From positions 1 to 64,000 of the forward strand of contig PMOQ01000061.1 in the NCBI GenBank assembly GCA_003161255.1: a DNA stretch of 64,000 nucleotides, given 5' to 3'. Each line of letters starts with the position of its first letter. The first letter of the stretch is position 1. Of this stretch, positions 8,367 to 17,724 are shown piece after piece. The position numbers and the translations under genes are program-made. The DNA comes from Acidimicrobiaceae bacterium. GTDB lineage: Bacteria; Actinomycetota; Acidimicrobiia; Acidimicrobiales; RAAP-2. The notes below the pieces were generated by a model. It was given only the letters and a program-made list of their open reading frames with translations, was not told where the DNA came from and did not search any database.

Positions 8367-9212
8367 ATGATCGGATGCATCGGCTTGGTCAGCCCCGGAG
8401 CCATGGGGACAGAGGTCGGGCGCAGTCTCGCCGGCCTCGGGTCTCGCCTCGTCGTCGCGCTGGAGTCCCGGAGCGATCGCTCGCGAGCCCGGGCCACGGC
8501 GGCCGGCTTGGAGGACGTGGGGTCCCTCACGGAACTGGTGCGACAGAGCGACCTCGTGATGTCGATCGTGCCCCCGGCCTTCGCGCTCGAGGTAGCGACG
8601 GCGGTTGCCAGCGCGATGACCGGGACCGACAACCATCCGGTCGTGATCGATGCCAACGCCGTCTCTCCGGCCCGGGCTCGCGAAGTGGCCGAAGCCATCG
8701 AGGGAGCCGCCGGCACGTACGTCGACGGTGGCATCGTCGGTGGGCCGCCGCATCCCGGCCGACGTACCGACCTGCTTCTGTCCGGCCCGGGAGCGGAGTC
8801 GCTGGCACACGAACTCACGAGCGACGCGCTCGTGGCGACCTACATCGGCCCCGACACGACCGCCGCCTCCGCCCTCAAGATGTGTTACGCCTCGTGGACG
8901 AAGGGGACGTCGGCGCTGATCATCTCGATCAGGGCCGTCGCCCGGCGCCAAGGGGTCGAGGACGCGTTGGTCGACCTGTGGGGTCGGGCGCAGCCCTCGC
9001 TCCTTGCCCGGTCTGACGCCGAGGGCAGGATCGCCGGGCGCGCCTGGAGATGGGTAGACGAGATGGCCGAGATCGCCCGCACGTTCGAGGATGCCGGTCT
9101 GCCGGGCGGCGCCGCGGCCGCGGCCAGCCTCCTCTACGAGCGATTGGCGTCGTTCAAGGACGTCGAGACTCCCCCATCGATCGACGAGGTCATTGCCGGG
9201 GTGCTCTCCTGA
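8367..9212 (+). CDS. NAD(P)-dependent oxidoreductase, 6-phosphogluconate/3-hydroxyisobutyrate dehydrogenase type
   Basis: A 281-residue soluble enzyme. The N-terminal Rossmann fold begins GCIGLVSPGAMG, the dinucleotide loop of this superfamily, and VVIDANAVSPARAREV and YVDGGIVGGPP match the substrate-binding strand. After about residue 165 there is a C-terminal helical domain of the DUF1932 kind, with KMCYASWTKGTSAL carrying the expected catalytic Lys. The substrate is unknown. It sits alone between the menG pair and a permease, on the same strand but with gaps. Confidence 0.72.
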   Translation: MIGCIGLVSPGAMGTEVGRSLAGLGSRLVVALESRSDRSRARATAAGLEDVGSLTELVRQSDLVMSIVPPAFALEVATAVASAMTGTDNHPVVIDANAVSPARAREVAEAIEGAAGTYVDGGIVGGPPHPGRRTDLLLSGPGAESLAHELTSDALVATYIGPDTTAASALKMCYASWTKGTSALIISIRAVARRQGVEDALVDLWGRAQPSLLARSDAEGRIAGRAWRWVDEMAEIARTFEDAGLPGGAAAAASLLYERLASFKDVETPPSIDEVIAGVLS

Positions 9213-9306
9213 AGCCTTTCGGCCTCGACCGATGGGCCCGGGCGTGAACTTCGCGTAGGGTTCACCGATCGTCGGGCGATCCGATCGCCCGGTCGTGACT
9301 TGCACA

Positions 9307-10239
9307 ATGGACCCGTACATCGTTCTCGGTGGAGCCATCGTGGGCTACCTGGTCGGAATGACCGGAGCCGGTGGTGGCGCGCTCATGACGCCGATGCTCG
9401 TCCTGCTCTTCAACGTGAAGCCGTCGACCGCGATCTTCAGCGATCTGGTCGCGTCGGTCGTGATGCGTCCGATCGGCGCCGCGGTCCACCTGCGCAAGCG
9501 CACCGTCAATCTCCGACTGGTCGGTTGGATGGTCGTGGGATCGGTGCCCGCCGCGTTCTTGGGGACCTACATCCTCCATGTGATCGGCAACAGCGCGACG
9601 GCCGAGGACAACGTACAGCGGGCCCTTGGGGCCGCCCTTCTTCTCGGTGCAACAGCGATGTTGGCGCGCCAGATCCTCGACCGACGCAACGAACAGCGGC
9701 GGGAGGGTGTCGTCCACGACCTGGCCGTTCGGCCCGTGGCCGCGATCGTGATCGGGGTCGTGGGCGGACTGGTCGTCGGCATCACCTCGGTGGGCTCGGG
9801 CTCGCTGATGATCGTGCTGCTGCTCTTCGTCTACCCCGAGATCGGCGCGAAGCAGTTGGTCGGCACGGACCTCACCCAAGCGGTGCCGTTGACCTGTGCC
9901 GCCGCTCTCGGCGCGGTCGCGTTCGGCCACGTCCAACTGTCGGTGACGAGCTCGCTCGTCCTGGGCGGGGTGCCCGGAGTGCTGGTCGGTTCGCTCGTGT
10001 CCTCGCGGGCTCCCGATCGGCTCATCCGTCCGGTGATCACGTTCGTGATCCTCGCCTCCGGGCTCAAGTACGTCGGGATAGGCACCGTCGAGCTCGGATG
10101 GACCCTGTGCGCCCTCCTGCTGGTGGGCGCCGGGGTCTGGTTGAGCCGATCACGGCTGGCCGAAACGCCCTCTTCGGGCCGCCCTGAGGCGGACACCGGA
10201 CAGGCCTCTGGAGCCAGATCGAGTCCTTCCCGAGGATAA
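9307..10239 (+). CDS. TauE/SafE family permease
   Basis: A polytopic membrane protein of about 310 residues with two homologous halves. The first starts GAIVGYLVGMTGAGGGALMTP and the second IGVVGGLVVGITSVGSGSLM, the Gly-rich repeats of this family. Members export or import sulfite, sulfonates, sulfoacetate or other organic anions; the substrate here is unknown. A GTG at 9295 is an alternative start four codons upstream. The C-terminal 30 residues are polar. A terminator hairpin directly follows the stop. Confidence 0.75.
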   Translation: MDPYIVLGGAIVGYLVGMTGAGGGALMTPMLVLLFNVKPSTAIFSDLVASVVMRPIGAAVHLRKRTVNLRLVGWMVVGSVPAAFLGTYILHVIGNSATAEDNVQRALGAALLLGATAMLARQILDRRNEQRREGVVHDLAVRPVAAIVIGVVGGLVVGITSVGSGSLMIVLLLFVYPEIGAKQLVGTDLTQAVPLTCAAALGAVAFGHVQLSVTSSLVLGGVPGVLVGSLVSSRAPDRLIRPVITFVILASGLKYVGIGTVELGWTLCALLLVGAGVWLSRSRLAETPSSGRPEADTGQASGARSSPSRG

Positions 10240-10259
10240 AAGCCCTGTTCGGAGGGCTT
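10240..10259 (+). terminator. hairpin terminator after the TauE-like gene
   Basis: AAGCCCT and AGGGCTT form a 7-bp perfect stem around GTTCGG, starting at the base after the stop codon. The U-tract afterwards is weak (CTGGGTT). Confidence 0.6.
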
Positions 10260-10270
10260 CTGGGTTCCGC

Positions 10271-10276
10271 TATAGT
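10271..10276 (+). promoter_or_regulatory. candidate -10 box for the Rpf-like gene
   Basis: TATAGT stands out in GC-rich surroundings, just after the upstream terminator. No convincing -35 hexamer is seen. A transcript from here would have an untranslated leader of about 485 bases before the GTG at 10768. Confidence 0.4.
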
Positions 10277-10282
10277 TTGCGA

Positions 10283-10767
10283 GCCGCCAAGGAGACGACG
10301 TCTGGCCGAGCGCTGATGCGCACGCCGACCGGTTCACCGATCCCGACCCCCCAACTGCAACATTGTGATGGGTCGCGTGGTTGCTCCTTGGCCGGCCAAC
10401 CATGCCCACCCCCCAGCCCGAAGTCGACGCTTCTGCCCGTCTGCCCGGACGTGTCCGGGCAATCCGTTGTTGCGCGCCCCATTGGGCCCGATGTGCGGTC
10501 GCGGGTGTGCGTATCGGGGTCCTAGCCACCCCCCAATCCGAGCTCGAAGGCCGACCGATCGAAAGTTCCCCCGATCACATGCCGAGGCCGCCGCTGGGCT
10601 AGGTACCCCGGGCTTTCGACATCTCCGTCCCAGTAATCGGCATGGCAGACCAACTGCCCCGGCGTCCTCCTTCGTCTCGAGGACACACGACCGGTGAGCG
10701 AAGCACCAAACGGCGATCAGCCCACGCAAACCCCGATCAGCCCTCTTGGGCGACGAAAGGAGCGGAC
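10283..10767 (+). other. long untranslated leader with RNA-like stems
   Basis: No convincing gene is seen in this stretch. It has a 9-bp hairpin (TGCCCGGAC/GTCCGGGCA, 10442-10461). It also has a nested structure at 10578-10644: CATGCCGA pairs with TCGGCATG, enclosing CTGGG paired with CCCAG. ATCGGGG near 10510 can pair with CCCCGAT near 10570. The layout suits a cis-regulatory RNA, but the blocks expected of the c-di-AMP riboswitch often found before rpf genes were not found. Confidence 0.35.
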
Positions 10768-11367
10768 GTGGACATACGCCGCATCGACCTCACGCCACGG
10801 TCGCTCAAACAGCGACCGTGGCACAACAAGCACGTGAAACACGTACTCCCGTTTGCCGTCATCTTGCTGCCCGGCCTGGTGCTGTCACTGGCACTGGTCC
10901 CGGCATCACAGGCTGCTAACACGAACTCCCACAAACAACAGCTGACCTCGTTCGTCGAGCGCGACCTGCGTAAAGCGCTTCTCGCTGCGGAGGACCCGGC
11001 GCCCGCCGTGCCGGTGGTGCCGGTACCTGCTGCGGCTCCGGTGGTCACCCCGCTGGAACCCGTCGTGCCGGCACCCGCCCCGCCACCCGCGACCGCACCG
11101 GCGGTCGACAGCTCGAGCGCGGCGGCTTGGGCGGCCGGCCCCGGCGTCGTCTGCATCCGGGACCACGAGTCCGGCGACGACTACAGCACCGATACCGGGA
11201 ACGGCTACTACGGCGCCTACCAGGATTCCCTGTCGACGTGGGACGCCAGCGGCGGCACCGGACTCCCGAGCGACGCACCCCCGGCCGTCCAGGACCAGAT
11301 CAACTACCAGATCTGGTTGAGCGGTGGATGGGGCCAGTGGGGTACCGCACCCGGGTGCGGCCTATGA
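10768..11367 (+). CDS. resuscitation-promoting-factor-like secreted transglycosylase
   Basis: A 199-residue secreted protein. Residues about 24-50 are a signal or anchor helix (VLPFAVILLPGLVLSLALVP, then ASQA), followed by a Pro/Val/Ala-rich linker. The C-terminal domain starts at Cys129: CIRDHESGDDYSTDTGNGYY, with the Rpf-type catalytic Glu at 134, then GAYQDSLSTW and a late Cys198 that can pair with Cys129. Such domains cleave peptidoglycan during resuscitation or division. GTG start chosen because AAAGGAG lies five bases upstream. Convergent with the following MFS gene. Confidence 0.8.
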   Translation: MDIRRIDLTPRSLKQRPWHNKHVKHVLPFAVILLPGLVLSLALVPASQAANTNSHKQQLTSFVERDLRKALLAAEDPAPAVPVVPVPAAAPVVTPLEPVVPAPAPPPATAPAVDSSSAAAWAAGPGVVCIRDHESGDDYSTDTGNGYYGAYQDSLSTWDASGGTGLPSDAPPAVQDQINYQIWLSGGWGQWGTAPGCGL

Positions 11368-11381
11368 GAGCGCCTCGGCGG

Positions 11382-12941
11382 CTAAACGGTGGCGGTGGAG
11401 AACGGTTCGGGCTGGCGCGCTGCTGGCTCGAGCGCCTCGGGCGTCTTTTCCTCGGCGCTTCGGTAGTCGGCGAGTTGCGTCGGTCGGTCCTCCCCTGAGA
11501 CCTCTTCGAGGGAACGTCGGGCCGGTTCGGGGAGCACCAGTGTCAGGAGATACCCGAGCACGGCCGACCCCGATGCGACAAGCAACAGCCCCCGAAGTCC
11601 GATCGCTGTCTGGAGTACGGGGACCAAGAACACTCCGATGAATGCGCCCAGCTTCCCGATTCCGGCCGAGATGCCGTGCGCCGTCGTCCGCATGCTCACC
11701 GGAAAGAGCTCCGAGGGCAGCACGAACGTCGTCGTGTTCGGCCCGAACTCGATGAAGAAGTAGCTCAAGCCGAAGATGACGAGGAACGGCGCCACGACGC
11801 TCGTGAGAACCGGTATCGCGCCGAGGATCAAGAACGCGAAAGACATCACGCCGAAGCCGATCAGCTGGAGTCTGCGGTGTCCGATCCGGTCCATCTTCGT
11901 GAACGCCAACAGGTAGCCCGGCGCGGCAAACACCACGAAAACGCCGAGCGACCACGCGAGCTTCGTCACCAAGGTGGCGTTTGGCGCCACATCATTCAAG
12001 ATCGCCGGAAGCGACAATGTGTTGCCGTAGTAGGCGTAGTCGAAGAGGAACCAGCTCCCGGCCGTTCCGAGCAGGAGCGTCAGGATGCGGCGGTCGCTCA
12101 GCATCTGGCGAAGGGAAACCCGCTGGACCCGCGGAGTCTCAATCACCGCGGTCGGTTCATGAATGACGCCGGCCGAGAATTTGGCCAGCTCGCGAGCCGC
12201 CTGATCACTCTTGCCCCGCATGCTCGACTGAAAACGCGGTGATTCGGGAATCTTGGTGCGGAGATAGACGACGGCAGCCGCTGGTACGGCGCCCAGTCCG
12301 AGGAGCAGCCGCCAGGTCATGTTGTCGCCGATCCCCGACGACAACAGGACCAGTCCGACCAGTGGTCCGACGATAAGCCCGACCGCCTGCATCGAGAACA
12401 CCAAGCCAACGAGGCGACCTCGGTCGTCTCGGTTCGCGTACTCACTCATGAGCACCGCCGACACGGGGTAATCACCGCCGATGCCGAGCCCGAGGATGAA
12501 TCGGGTGACGACCAGCCATTCAAAGCCGTTGGCGAATGCCGACGACAACGCGCCGACGATCATGATCGCGGCGACCAGCGCGTACACGCTCTTTCGACCG
12601 AGAACGTCGGCGATCCGGCCAAACAAGAACGCCCCGATGAACGCGCCAAGGATCGTCGAGCCGGCCACCCAGCTCGTCTTGCTGGTCGAGAGGTGCCACT
12701 GGCTCTTCACCAGAACAGCAACTGTGCTGATGACGAAGAGGTCGTAGGCGTCGGTGAAGAACCCCATTCCCGAGATCACCACCGCTCGGCGGTGGAACCC
12801 GCTCCTCGGTGCCTCGTTCAGCATGTCGCTGACCGTTGCGGCAGCCACCAGGCCGCTCGGGGGCAGAGCCGGCCCGCCGGAGCCGTTGGCGGCTTGCACT
12901 GGTGAACTCTCCACACGACCCCCTGGGCTCGAAGCGGTCAC
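11382..12941 (-). CDS. MFS transporter, phosphate/sugar porter type
   Basis: A membrane transporter of up to 519 residues with twelve predicted helices. FFTDAYDLFVIS near the first helix, GRIADVLGRKSVY in loop 2-3 and RFILGLGIGGDYPVSAVLMSE in helix 4 resemble inorganic phosphate:proton symporters and related sugar porters. The long central loop contains two charged segments. The GTG at 12941 gives a 39-residue Ser/Pro/Ala-rich extension; an ATG at 12824 is the other possible start. The true substrate is not visible. Confidence 0.7.
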   Translation of the reverse strand: MTASSPGGRVESSPVQAANGSGGPALPPSGLVAAATVSDMLNEAPRSGFHRRAVVISGMGFFTDAYDLFVISTVAVLVKSQWHLSTSKTSWVAGSTILGAFIGAFLFGRIADVLGRKSVYALVAAIMIVGALSSAFANGFEWLVVTRFILGLGIGGDYPVSAVLMSEYANRDDRGRLVGLVFSMQAVGLIVGPLVGLVLLSSGIGDNMTWRLLLGLGAVPAAAVVYLRTKIPESPRFQSSMRGKSDQAARELAKFSAGVIHEPTAVIETPRVQRVSLRQMLSDRRILTLLLGTAGSWFLFDYAYYGNTLSLPAILNDVAPNATLVTKLAWSLGVFVVFAAPGYLLAFTKMDRIGHRRLQLIGFGVMSFAFLILGAIPVLTSVVAPFLVIFGLSYFFIEFGPNTTTFVLPSELFPVSMRTTAHGISAGIGKLGAFIGVFLVPVLQTAIGLRGLLLVASGSAVLGYLLTLVLPEPARRSLEEVSGEDRPTQLADYRSAEEKTPEALEPAARQPEPFSTATV

Positions 12942-12993
12942 CGGTACCTTCGCGCCAGCAGGTGATCCCGAGACTTTCTTCGGGTAATCCGAA

Positions 12994-13008
12994 CGCGAAC
13001 GTTTCGCG
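12994..13008. promoter_or_regulatory. inverted repeat upstream of the MFS gene
   Basis: CGCGAA-CGT-TTCGCG is a perfect 6-bp dyad 53 bases before the longest MFS start, in the 140-base gap between the MFS gene and mscR. A repressor site is possible; nothing identifies the regulator. Confidence 0.3.
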
Positions 13009-13083
13009 AACTTCCGGTGAACTCACGCACCAGGATGAGGCCGATCGGGCCCGGGAACTCCCGGTCGATCGAAAAGCCCGGAC

Positions 13084-14166
13084 CTAGAACACAACGACGG
13101 ATCGGAGCACCTCACCCCGTTCCATCTTGTGGAACGCCTCCTCCACCCCGTCAAGCTCGATGGTCTCGGAAACGAACCGCTCCAGGGGGAGCCGGCCCTG
13201 GAGATACAGGTCGATCAGCATGGGGAAGTCGCGGCTGGGTAGGCAGTCTCCATACCAGCTGGGCTTGATGCGGCCACCTCGACCGAACAGGTCGATGAAC
13301 GGGAGCTCGATGCGCATGTCAGGCGTGGGCACGCCCACCTGGACGAGGGTGCCGGCCAGGTCCCGCGCGAAGAATGCCTGCTCGAAGACCTTCGGGTTGC
13401 CGACCGCCTCGATGCAGACGTCCGCCCCGTTCCCGTCGGTGGCCGCCCGCACGGCTTCGACGGGGTCCTCGGCACCGGCGTCGACCACGTGGGTCGCACC
13501 GAACTCCCGCGCCCACTCGAGCTTCCGGGGGTCGAGATCCACGGCGACGATCGTGGTGGCCCCGGCCAGCTTGGCGCCGGCGATCGCCGCATCACCGACG
13601 CCCCCGCATCCGAAGACGGCGACACTGTCCCCGGGCCCGACCTCACCGGTGAAGAGGGCCGCGCCCAGCCCGGCCATGACGCCGCACCCGAGCAGCCCGG
13701 CCACCTCGGGCCTGGCCGTCCGGTCGACCCTCGTGCACTGGCCGGCTGCGACGAGTGTCTTCTCGGCGAACGAGCCGATCCCGAGGGCCGGCGACAGGGG
13801 CTTGCCGTCCAGGGTCATTTTTTGTGTCGCGTTGTGGGTGGAGAAGCAGTACCACGGTCGGCCGCGGCGACAGGACCTGCACTGCCCGCACACCGCCCGC
13901 CAGTTCAAGACGACGAAATCCCCCGGCTCGACCGACGTCACGCCCGGGCCGACCGACGCGACCACGCCGGCCGCTTCGTGCCCGAGAAGGAACGGGAAGT
14001 CGTCGTTGATCCCACCCTCCCGATAGTGCAGGTCGGTATGGCACACGCCGCACGCCTGCACCTTGACCAGGGCTTCCCCGGGCCCGGGATCGGGCACCTC
14101 GATGGTGACCACCTCGACCGGCTCCTTCACCCGCCGCGCCACCACCGCCCGAACCTCGTGCGCCAT
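13084..14166 (-). CDS. mscR: S-(hydroxymethyl)mycothiol dehydrogenase (mycothiol-dependent formaldehyde dehydrogenase)
   Basis: A 360-residue zinc alcohol dehydrogenase. The stretch [20 protein letters not shown], then LGHEAAGVV, matches the MscR family closely, as do [20 protein letters not shown] (structural zinc cysteines) and [20 protein letters not shown]. Cys40, the His/Glu of LGHE and a later Cys bind the catalytic zinc; [12 protein letters not shown] binds NAD. It oxidises the formaldehyde adduct of mycothiol, so the host should make mycothiol. ATG start with GAGAGAGGTGG upstream. It stands alone, divergent from the DDN-like gene. Confidence 0.88.
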   Translation of the reverse strand: MAHEVRAVVARRVKEPVEVVTIEVPDPGPGEALVKVQACGVCHTDLHYREGGINDDFPFLLGHEAAGVVASVGPGVTSVEPGDFVVLNWRAVCGQCRSCRRGRPWYCFSTHNATQKMTLDGKPLSPALGIGSFAEKTLVAAGQCTRVDRTARPEVAGLLGCGVMAGLGAALFTGEVGPGDSVAVFGCGGVGDAAIAGAKLAGATTIVAVDLDPRKLEWAREFGATHVVDAGAEDPVEAVRAATDGNGADVCIEAVGNPKVFEQAFFARDLAGTLVQVGVPTPDMRIELPFIDLFGRGGRIKPSWYGDCLPSRDFPMLIDLYLQGRLPLERFVSETIELDGVEEAFHKMERGEVLRSVVVF

Positions 14167-14252
14167 CGCACCACCTCTCTCACGCCTGTGCGGCCAGTCT
14201 CGCCGATCGCTCCCGGCGCCGCCGAAGGGCACGTGAACCTAGGGTTGCCCGC

Positions 14253-14696
14253 ATGGCCGACCGATATCTCGCCCCCGGGTGGTTCACGAGGAACGTCTTC
14301 AACCGCGCCGTCGCCGGGTTGACCCGGGTCGGACTCAGTGTCTGGGGGTCCCGGGTGCTCGCGGTACGGGGCCGGAAGACCAACCGGTGGCGTACGACAC
14401 CGGTCAACGTCCTCTCCGAGGGTGGGACGCGCTACCTGGTCGCACCGAGGGGCACGACCCAGTGGGTCCGGAACATCCGGGGCGCCGGAGGCGGCGAACT
14501 GCGGATCGGGCGTCGCGTCGAGCCGATCACCGTTGTGGAGCTCGCCGACGATGAGAAACCCGCCATCCTCCGCGCCTACCTCAAGCGGTGGCGCGCCGAG
14601 GTGGGCATGTTCTTCGAGGGCACCGGGCCGGACGCCTCCGACGACCAGTTGCTTCGGATCGCGCCGGACCACCCGGTGTTCCGGGTGGTCGGCTGA
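14253..14696 (+). CDS. DDN-like deazaflavin (F420)-dependent nitroreductase family protein
   Basis: A 147-residue split beta-barrel protein. The block VRGRKTNRWRTTPVNVL and the following YLVAPRGTTQWVRNIRGAG are the F420-binding signature of the DDN family. Members reduce quinones or nitroimidazoles with reduced F420. A TAGGGT box ends seven bases before the ATG with no ribosome binding site, so a leaderless mRNA is likely. Divergent from mscR across 86 bases. Confidence 0.8.
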   Translation: MADRYLAPGWFTRNVFNRAVAGLTRVGLSVWGSRVLAVRGRKTNRWRTTPVNVLSEGGTRYLVAPRGTTQWVRNIRGAGGGELRIGRRVEPITVVELADDEKPAILRAYLKRWRAEVGMFFEGTGPDASDDQLLRIAPDHPVFRVVG

Positions 14697-14703
14697 GCCG
14701 TCG

Positions 14704-15264
14704 TTACCGGTCCCCCGCCGCCCAACGGTCGGCGGGCATCCGGTACAGGACGTGGAGCGCGAGACGGTCGCCGACGAGGGACGGGTGGACGAAGTCGTCG
14801 CCCGGCTCGCGTGTCATCTGAAGTCGCTCCATCACTGCCCGCGACGCCATGTTGCCCTCGTAGGTGAACGAGACGATCTCACCGAGGTCGTGGCGCTCGA
14901 AGCCCTCCCGAATCGACGCCCTCGCCGCCTCCGTCGCATAGCCGTTCCCCCAGGCGCTCCGGGCGAGCCGCCAGCCGACCTCGACCGTGGGCATGAAGGC
15001 CGCCTCGAAGCGCGGGACCGACAGGCCGGTGAACCCGATGAAGTCGCCGGTCGCTTTCAACTCGAGCGCCCACAGCCCAAAACCATGCGCCACGAACCCA
15101 GCCGCGATTCGGTCGATGAACTCGTCGCTCTGTTTCCGAGTCAGCGGGGACGGGAAAAACTCCATGACCCGAGGATCGGCGTTGAGCGCCGCGAATGGCT
15201 CGCTGTCCGCGGTCAGCCAATGGCGCAGAATCAACCTCTCGGTCTCGATGGTCGTCCGGCTCAT
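14704..15264 (-). CDS. GNAT acetyltransferase (RimJ/RimL-like)
   Basis: A 186-residue N-acetyltransferase. The N-terminal TERLILRHW is the usual opening of RimJ-type GNATs. WRLARSAWGNGYATEAARA is the acetyl-CoA pyrophosphate loop, and EGNMASRAVMERLQM is the closing helix. The substrate is unknown. The ATG at 15264 was chosen to start just before the conserved first strand. It converges with the DDN-like gene, eight bases apart. Confidence 0.8.
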   Translation of the reverse strand: MSRTTIETERLILRHWLTADSEPFAALNADPRVMEFFPSPLTRKQSDEFIDRIAAGFVAHGFGLWALELKATGDFIGFTGLSVPRFEAAFMPTVEVGWRLARSAWGNGYATEAARASIREGFERHDLGEIVSFTYEGNMASRAVMERLQMTREPGDDFVHPSLVGDRLALHVLYRMPADRWAAGDR

Positions 15265-15409
15265 CGGTGCCGTTCCGCCACGCTGGCACACGTCTCTTGC
15301 CGGAGTTTGGCATCGCCGACCAACTCGGTGGGGCGGCCATGATGTCGCATCAACGGTGATTCCTTCGTCGTCAGCGGCGAGCGACAAACCCTACCGACGC
15401 CACGTCGGG

Positions 15410-16387
15410 TCATCCACCGGCGGCTCCGGCGAATCCTCGACCGAACCCCCCGAACCCCGACGTCACGCAGCCGGTGGACGCGGGAGCTCGGACGCTGATC
15501 GTGTTGGCGGTGACCGCCCCGGTGTCGTCGGCGGGTCCGAGCGCGGTCGCACACTGTCCGACGACGACGGCCGCCGAGGTGGCGGGAACGGTCTGGGTGA
15601 ACGCCGTCTTCGAGGTGAAGGTGACCTTCGACGTTCGGGTGGTGGTCTTGAGCTTGGTGGAGCTCGAACTGGATTTCTTCGTGGACTTGGTCGACGACTT
15701 GGTCGGAATGACCGGAACGGTCCCCACGACGACGAGGGTCGAGCCTGAGATCGAGGTCACCTTGCCGAATGCGTCCGAGAAGGTCAGGTTCCGGGCGGCC
15801 GCGGCCCCGCCAGGAAACGACCCTCTCGGAAACGACCCTCTCGTAAATGAGCCGCTGGGAGGCCGAAACCCGCTGGCACCGCTGGCACCCGTGCTCCCGG
15901 CACCGGCACCGCCGGCCCCGAATGCCCGTCCAGCCGTGCACGAACCGGTCGAGCTGGCTTGGGTGATCGCCACGCTCGTCGCCGTGAAATGGGTCGAGGA
16001 AGCCTTGGACTTCGACGACGAGCTGCTCGTCGCGGTCACGCAGTCGCCAACGGCAAGGGTCGACGAGGCAAGGGTCACCGTTTGGGTGAAGCGCGTGGAC
16101 GAAGTCCAGCTCACCGTCACCTGGCCGCTCGACGGATTCTGTACCTCCATCGAGGTTCCCGGAACCACCGCCGCGATGGTCCCCGAGGCGGTGGAGAAGG
16201 CCGGCTTGGGAATCGTCGTCGCGGTGGACTTCTTGGCCGTCGATGCGGCGCCGGCCGATCCCCCCATGACGGCGACGCTGGTCACGAGAGCGAGGCCAAC
16301 CCCCAAGACGGTGCATCCCCGACGAGACGTCCATCGAACGACCCTCGCTCGGGGACCTCTCGAGCCTGCTCCGATCAAATCCAGCAT
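15410..16387 (-). CDS. secreted low-complexity protein with two DUF5666-like repeats
   Basis: A 325-residue exported protein: signal peptide through residue about 48 (GVGLALVTSVAVMGGSAGAA). Two related beta-rich repeats follow (STASGTIAAVVPGTSMEVQ and FGKVTSISGSTLVVVGTV), each ending in a Cys-containing segment (VGDCVTA, VGQCATA). Between them lie Gly/Ala-rich and RGSFPRGSFPGG repeats and a Lys/Ser/Thr tract; the tail is FGGFGRGFAGAAGG. Good ribosome binding site (GGGAG). It is the last gene downstream of the MacAB-like operon, 104 bases away, and shares a Gly-Phe-rich tail with its fusion protein, so they may act together. Function unknown. Confidence 0.6.
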   Translation of the reverse strand: MLDLIGAGSRGPRARVVRWTSRRGCTVLGVGLALVTSVAVMGGSAGAASTAKKSTATTIPKPAFSTASGTIAAVVPGTSMEVQNPSSGQVTVSWTSSTRFTQTVTLASSTLAVGDCVTATSSSSSKSKASSTHFTATSVAITQASSTGSCTAGRAFGAGGAGAGSTGASGASGFRPPSGSFTRGSFPRGSFPGGAAAARNLTFSDAFGKVTSISGSTLVVVGTVPVIPTKSSTKSTKKSSSSSTKLKTTTRTSKVTFTSKTAFTQTVPATSAAVVVGQCATALGPADDTGAVTANTISVRAPASTGCVTSGFGGFGRGFAGAAGG

Positions 16388-16491
16388 GTGATGCTCCCTG
16401 CCTCTGTTGGGTTGCTGATTCTGTCCCGTCGCGTCGGACTCAAATCAGCAAACACGGGTGGTCGACTCGGTCATCTGGTGGATCACTTCGC

Positions 16492-17724
16492 TCACTCGCT
16501 CCGGAGAGCGTCGATCGGCGACAGCCGGGCCGCTCGGGTGGCCGGATACACGCCGAAGGTCAGGCCAATGGCAATGGCCACAAAGACGGCACCGATGGTC
16601 GCGGGAATGGAAAGACTGACCGGATTGCTCTGTAGGTGCGGCAGGACCACGGTTCCGATGAAGCCGACCAGGACGCCCCCGATACCGCCGAGCAGCCCGA
16701 GCGAGGAGGCTTCGACGAGGAACTGGCGACGAATGTCCGTCGGTGCCGCCCCGAGGGCCTTGCGCAACCCGATCTCCCGCACCCGCTCGGTCACCGAGAC
16801 AAGCATGATGTTCATCACTCCGATGCCGCCGACCAGGAGCGAGATCCCGGCGACACCCGCGAGAAGGTCGGTGAGCGTGCGATTGACCGAGTTGGCGGTC
16901 GACGCGATGGTGGTCTGACTGGTGATGGTGAAGTCCGCCGCGGACGGCTCGACGATGTGGTGAGCGGACAGCAGCTCATCATCGATCTCCTGGTACGCAC
17001 CTGACAATCCGGCCGCCGAGCTCGCCTCACAGTAAATCGTCGACACCGAGGTCGCGAACGTGCCGGTGAAGACCTGCTGCTGGGCCGTCGTGATGGGAAC
17101 GATCGCCATGTCGTCGAGGTTCGTGGACCCCGACGAGCCGGCGGTGGTCAGTTCACCGATGACCGTCAAGGTCACGCCGTTCGCGGTGATCGTCTGGTCG
17201 ATTGGAGATTCGGCGCCGAACAACTCCGAGGCGGTCGTCGAACCGAGCACCACCACGTCGTCGGCCCCCGACACCTCTGGCCTGGTGAAGAACCCGCCTT
17301 CTTGCACTTGGCGGTCCCGAACGGTCAGCCATGACGCCGTGGTCCCCACCATGGTCGTCGTCCAGTTCGTCGAGCCCGCCGTCAACACCTCGACCGTCTC
17401 GGCCTGCGGCGCGACGGCGATCACGTTGGGCGCCACCTTCTTCGACCCGAGTGCGTCGGCATCTGCGAGCGTCAGCGTGCTCGCCGTCCCGAAACCGCCC
17501 CGTACCCCGCTCGAGCTGGTGGTGCTGCCCGGCGTCACCACGAGGAGGTTCGACCCGAGTGCGGAGATGGCGGAGTTAACGCTGCTCTGCGCGCCCTCTC
17601 CCAGGCCGACGGTCAGGATGACCGCGGCGATCCCGATCATGATCCCAAGGATTGTGAGCAGCGAGCGCAGGCCATGGCCGATGATCGCCTCCACCCCCGA
17701 GCCGAGAGTGTCTCGCCACCTCAT
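16492..17724 (-). CDS. MacB-type ABC transporter permease
   Basis: A 410-residue FtsX/MacB permease. The first transmembrane helix ([20 protein letters not shown]) is followed by a large extracytoplasmic domain (about 45-280). Three helices near the C-terminus surround [18 protein letters not shown], the coupling loop of the family. Its ATG overlaps the stop of the ATPase gene (ATGA), so the subunits are coupled. Together with the upstream fusion protein it forms a tripartite exporter, for a drug, peptide or lipid-like substrate. Confidence 0.85.
   Translation of the reverse strand: MRWRDTLGSGVEAIIGHGLRSLLTILGIMIGIAAVILTVGLGEGAQSSVNSAISALGSNLLVVTPGSTTSSSGVRGGFGTASTLTLADADALGSKKVAPNVIAVAPQAETVEVLTAGSTNWTTTMVGTTASWLTVRDRQVQEGGFFTRPEVSGADDVVVLGSTTASELFGAESPIDQTITANGVTLTVIGELTTAGSSGSTNLDDMAIVPITTAQQQVFTGTFATSVSTIYCEASSAAGLSGAYQEIDDELLSAHHIVEPSAADFTITSQTTIASTANSVNRTLTDLLAGVAGISLLVGGIGVMNIMLVSVTERVREIGLRKALGAAPTDIRRQFLVEASSLGLLGGIGGVLVGFIGTVVLPHLQSNPVSLSIPATIGAVFVAIAIGLTFGVYPATRAARLSPIDALRSE

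Noticed and set aside
10277-10525. 82-codon frame in the Rpf leader as a gene
   Set aside because: Pro/Ser/Arg/Cys composition is typical of GC-rich non-coding sequence, with no start signal.
10283-10767. c-di-AMP (ydaO-type) riboswitch before the Rpf-like gene
   Set aside because: Expected by family habit, but the GGGGTGAAT and GGGGACC-type core blocks were not found; only unclassified stems remain.
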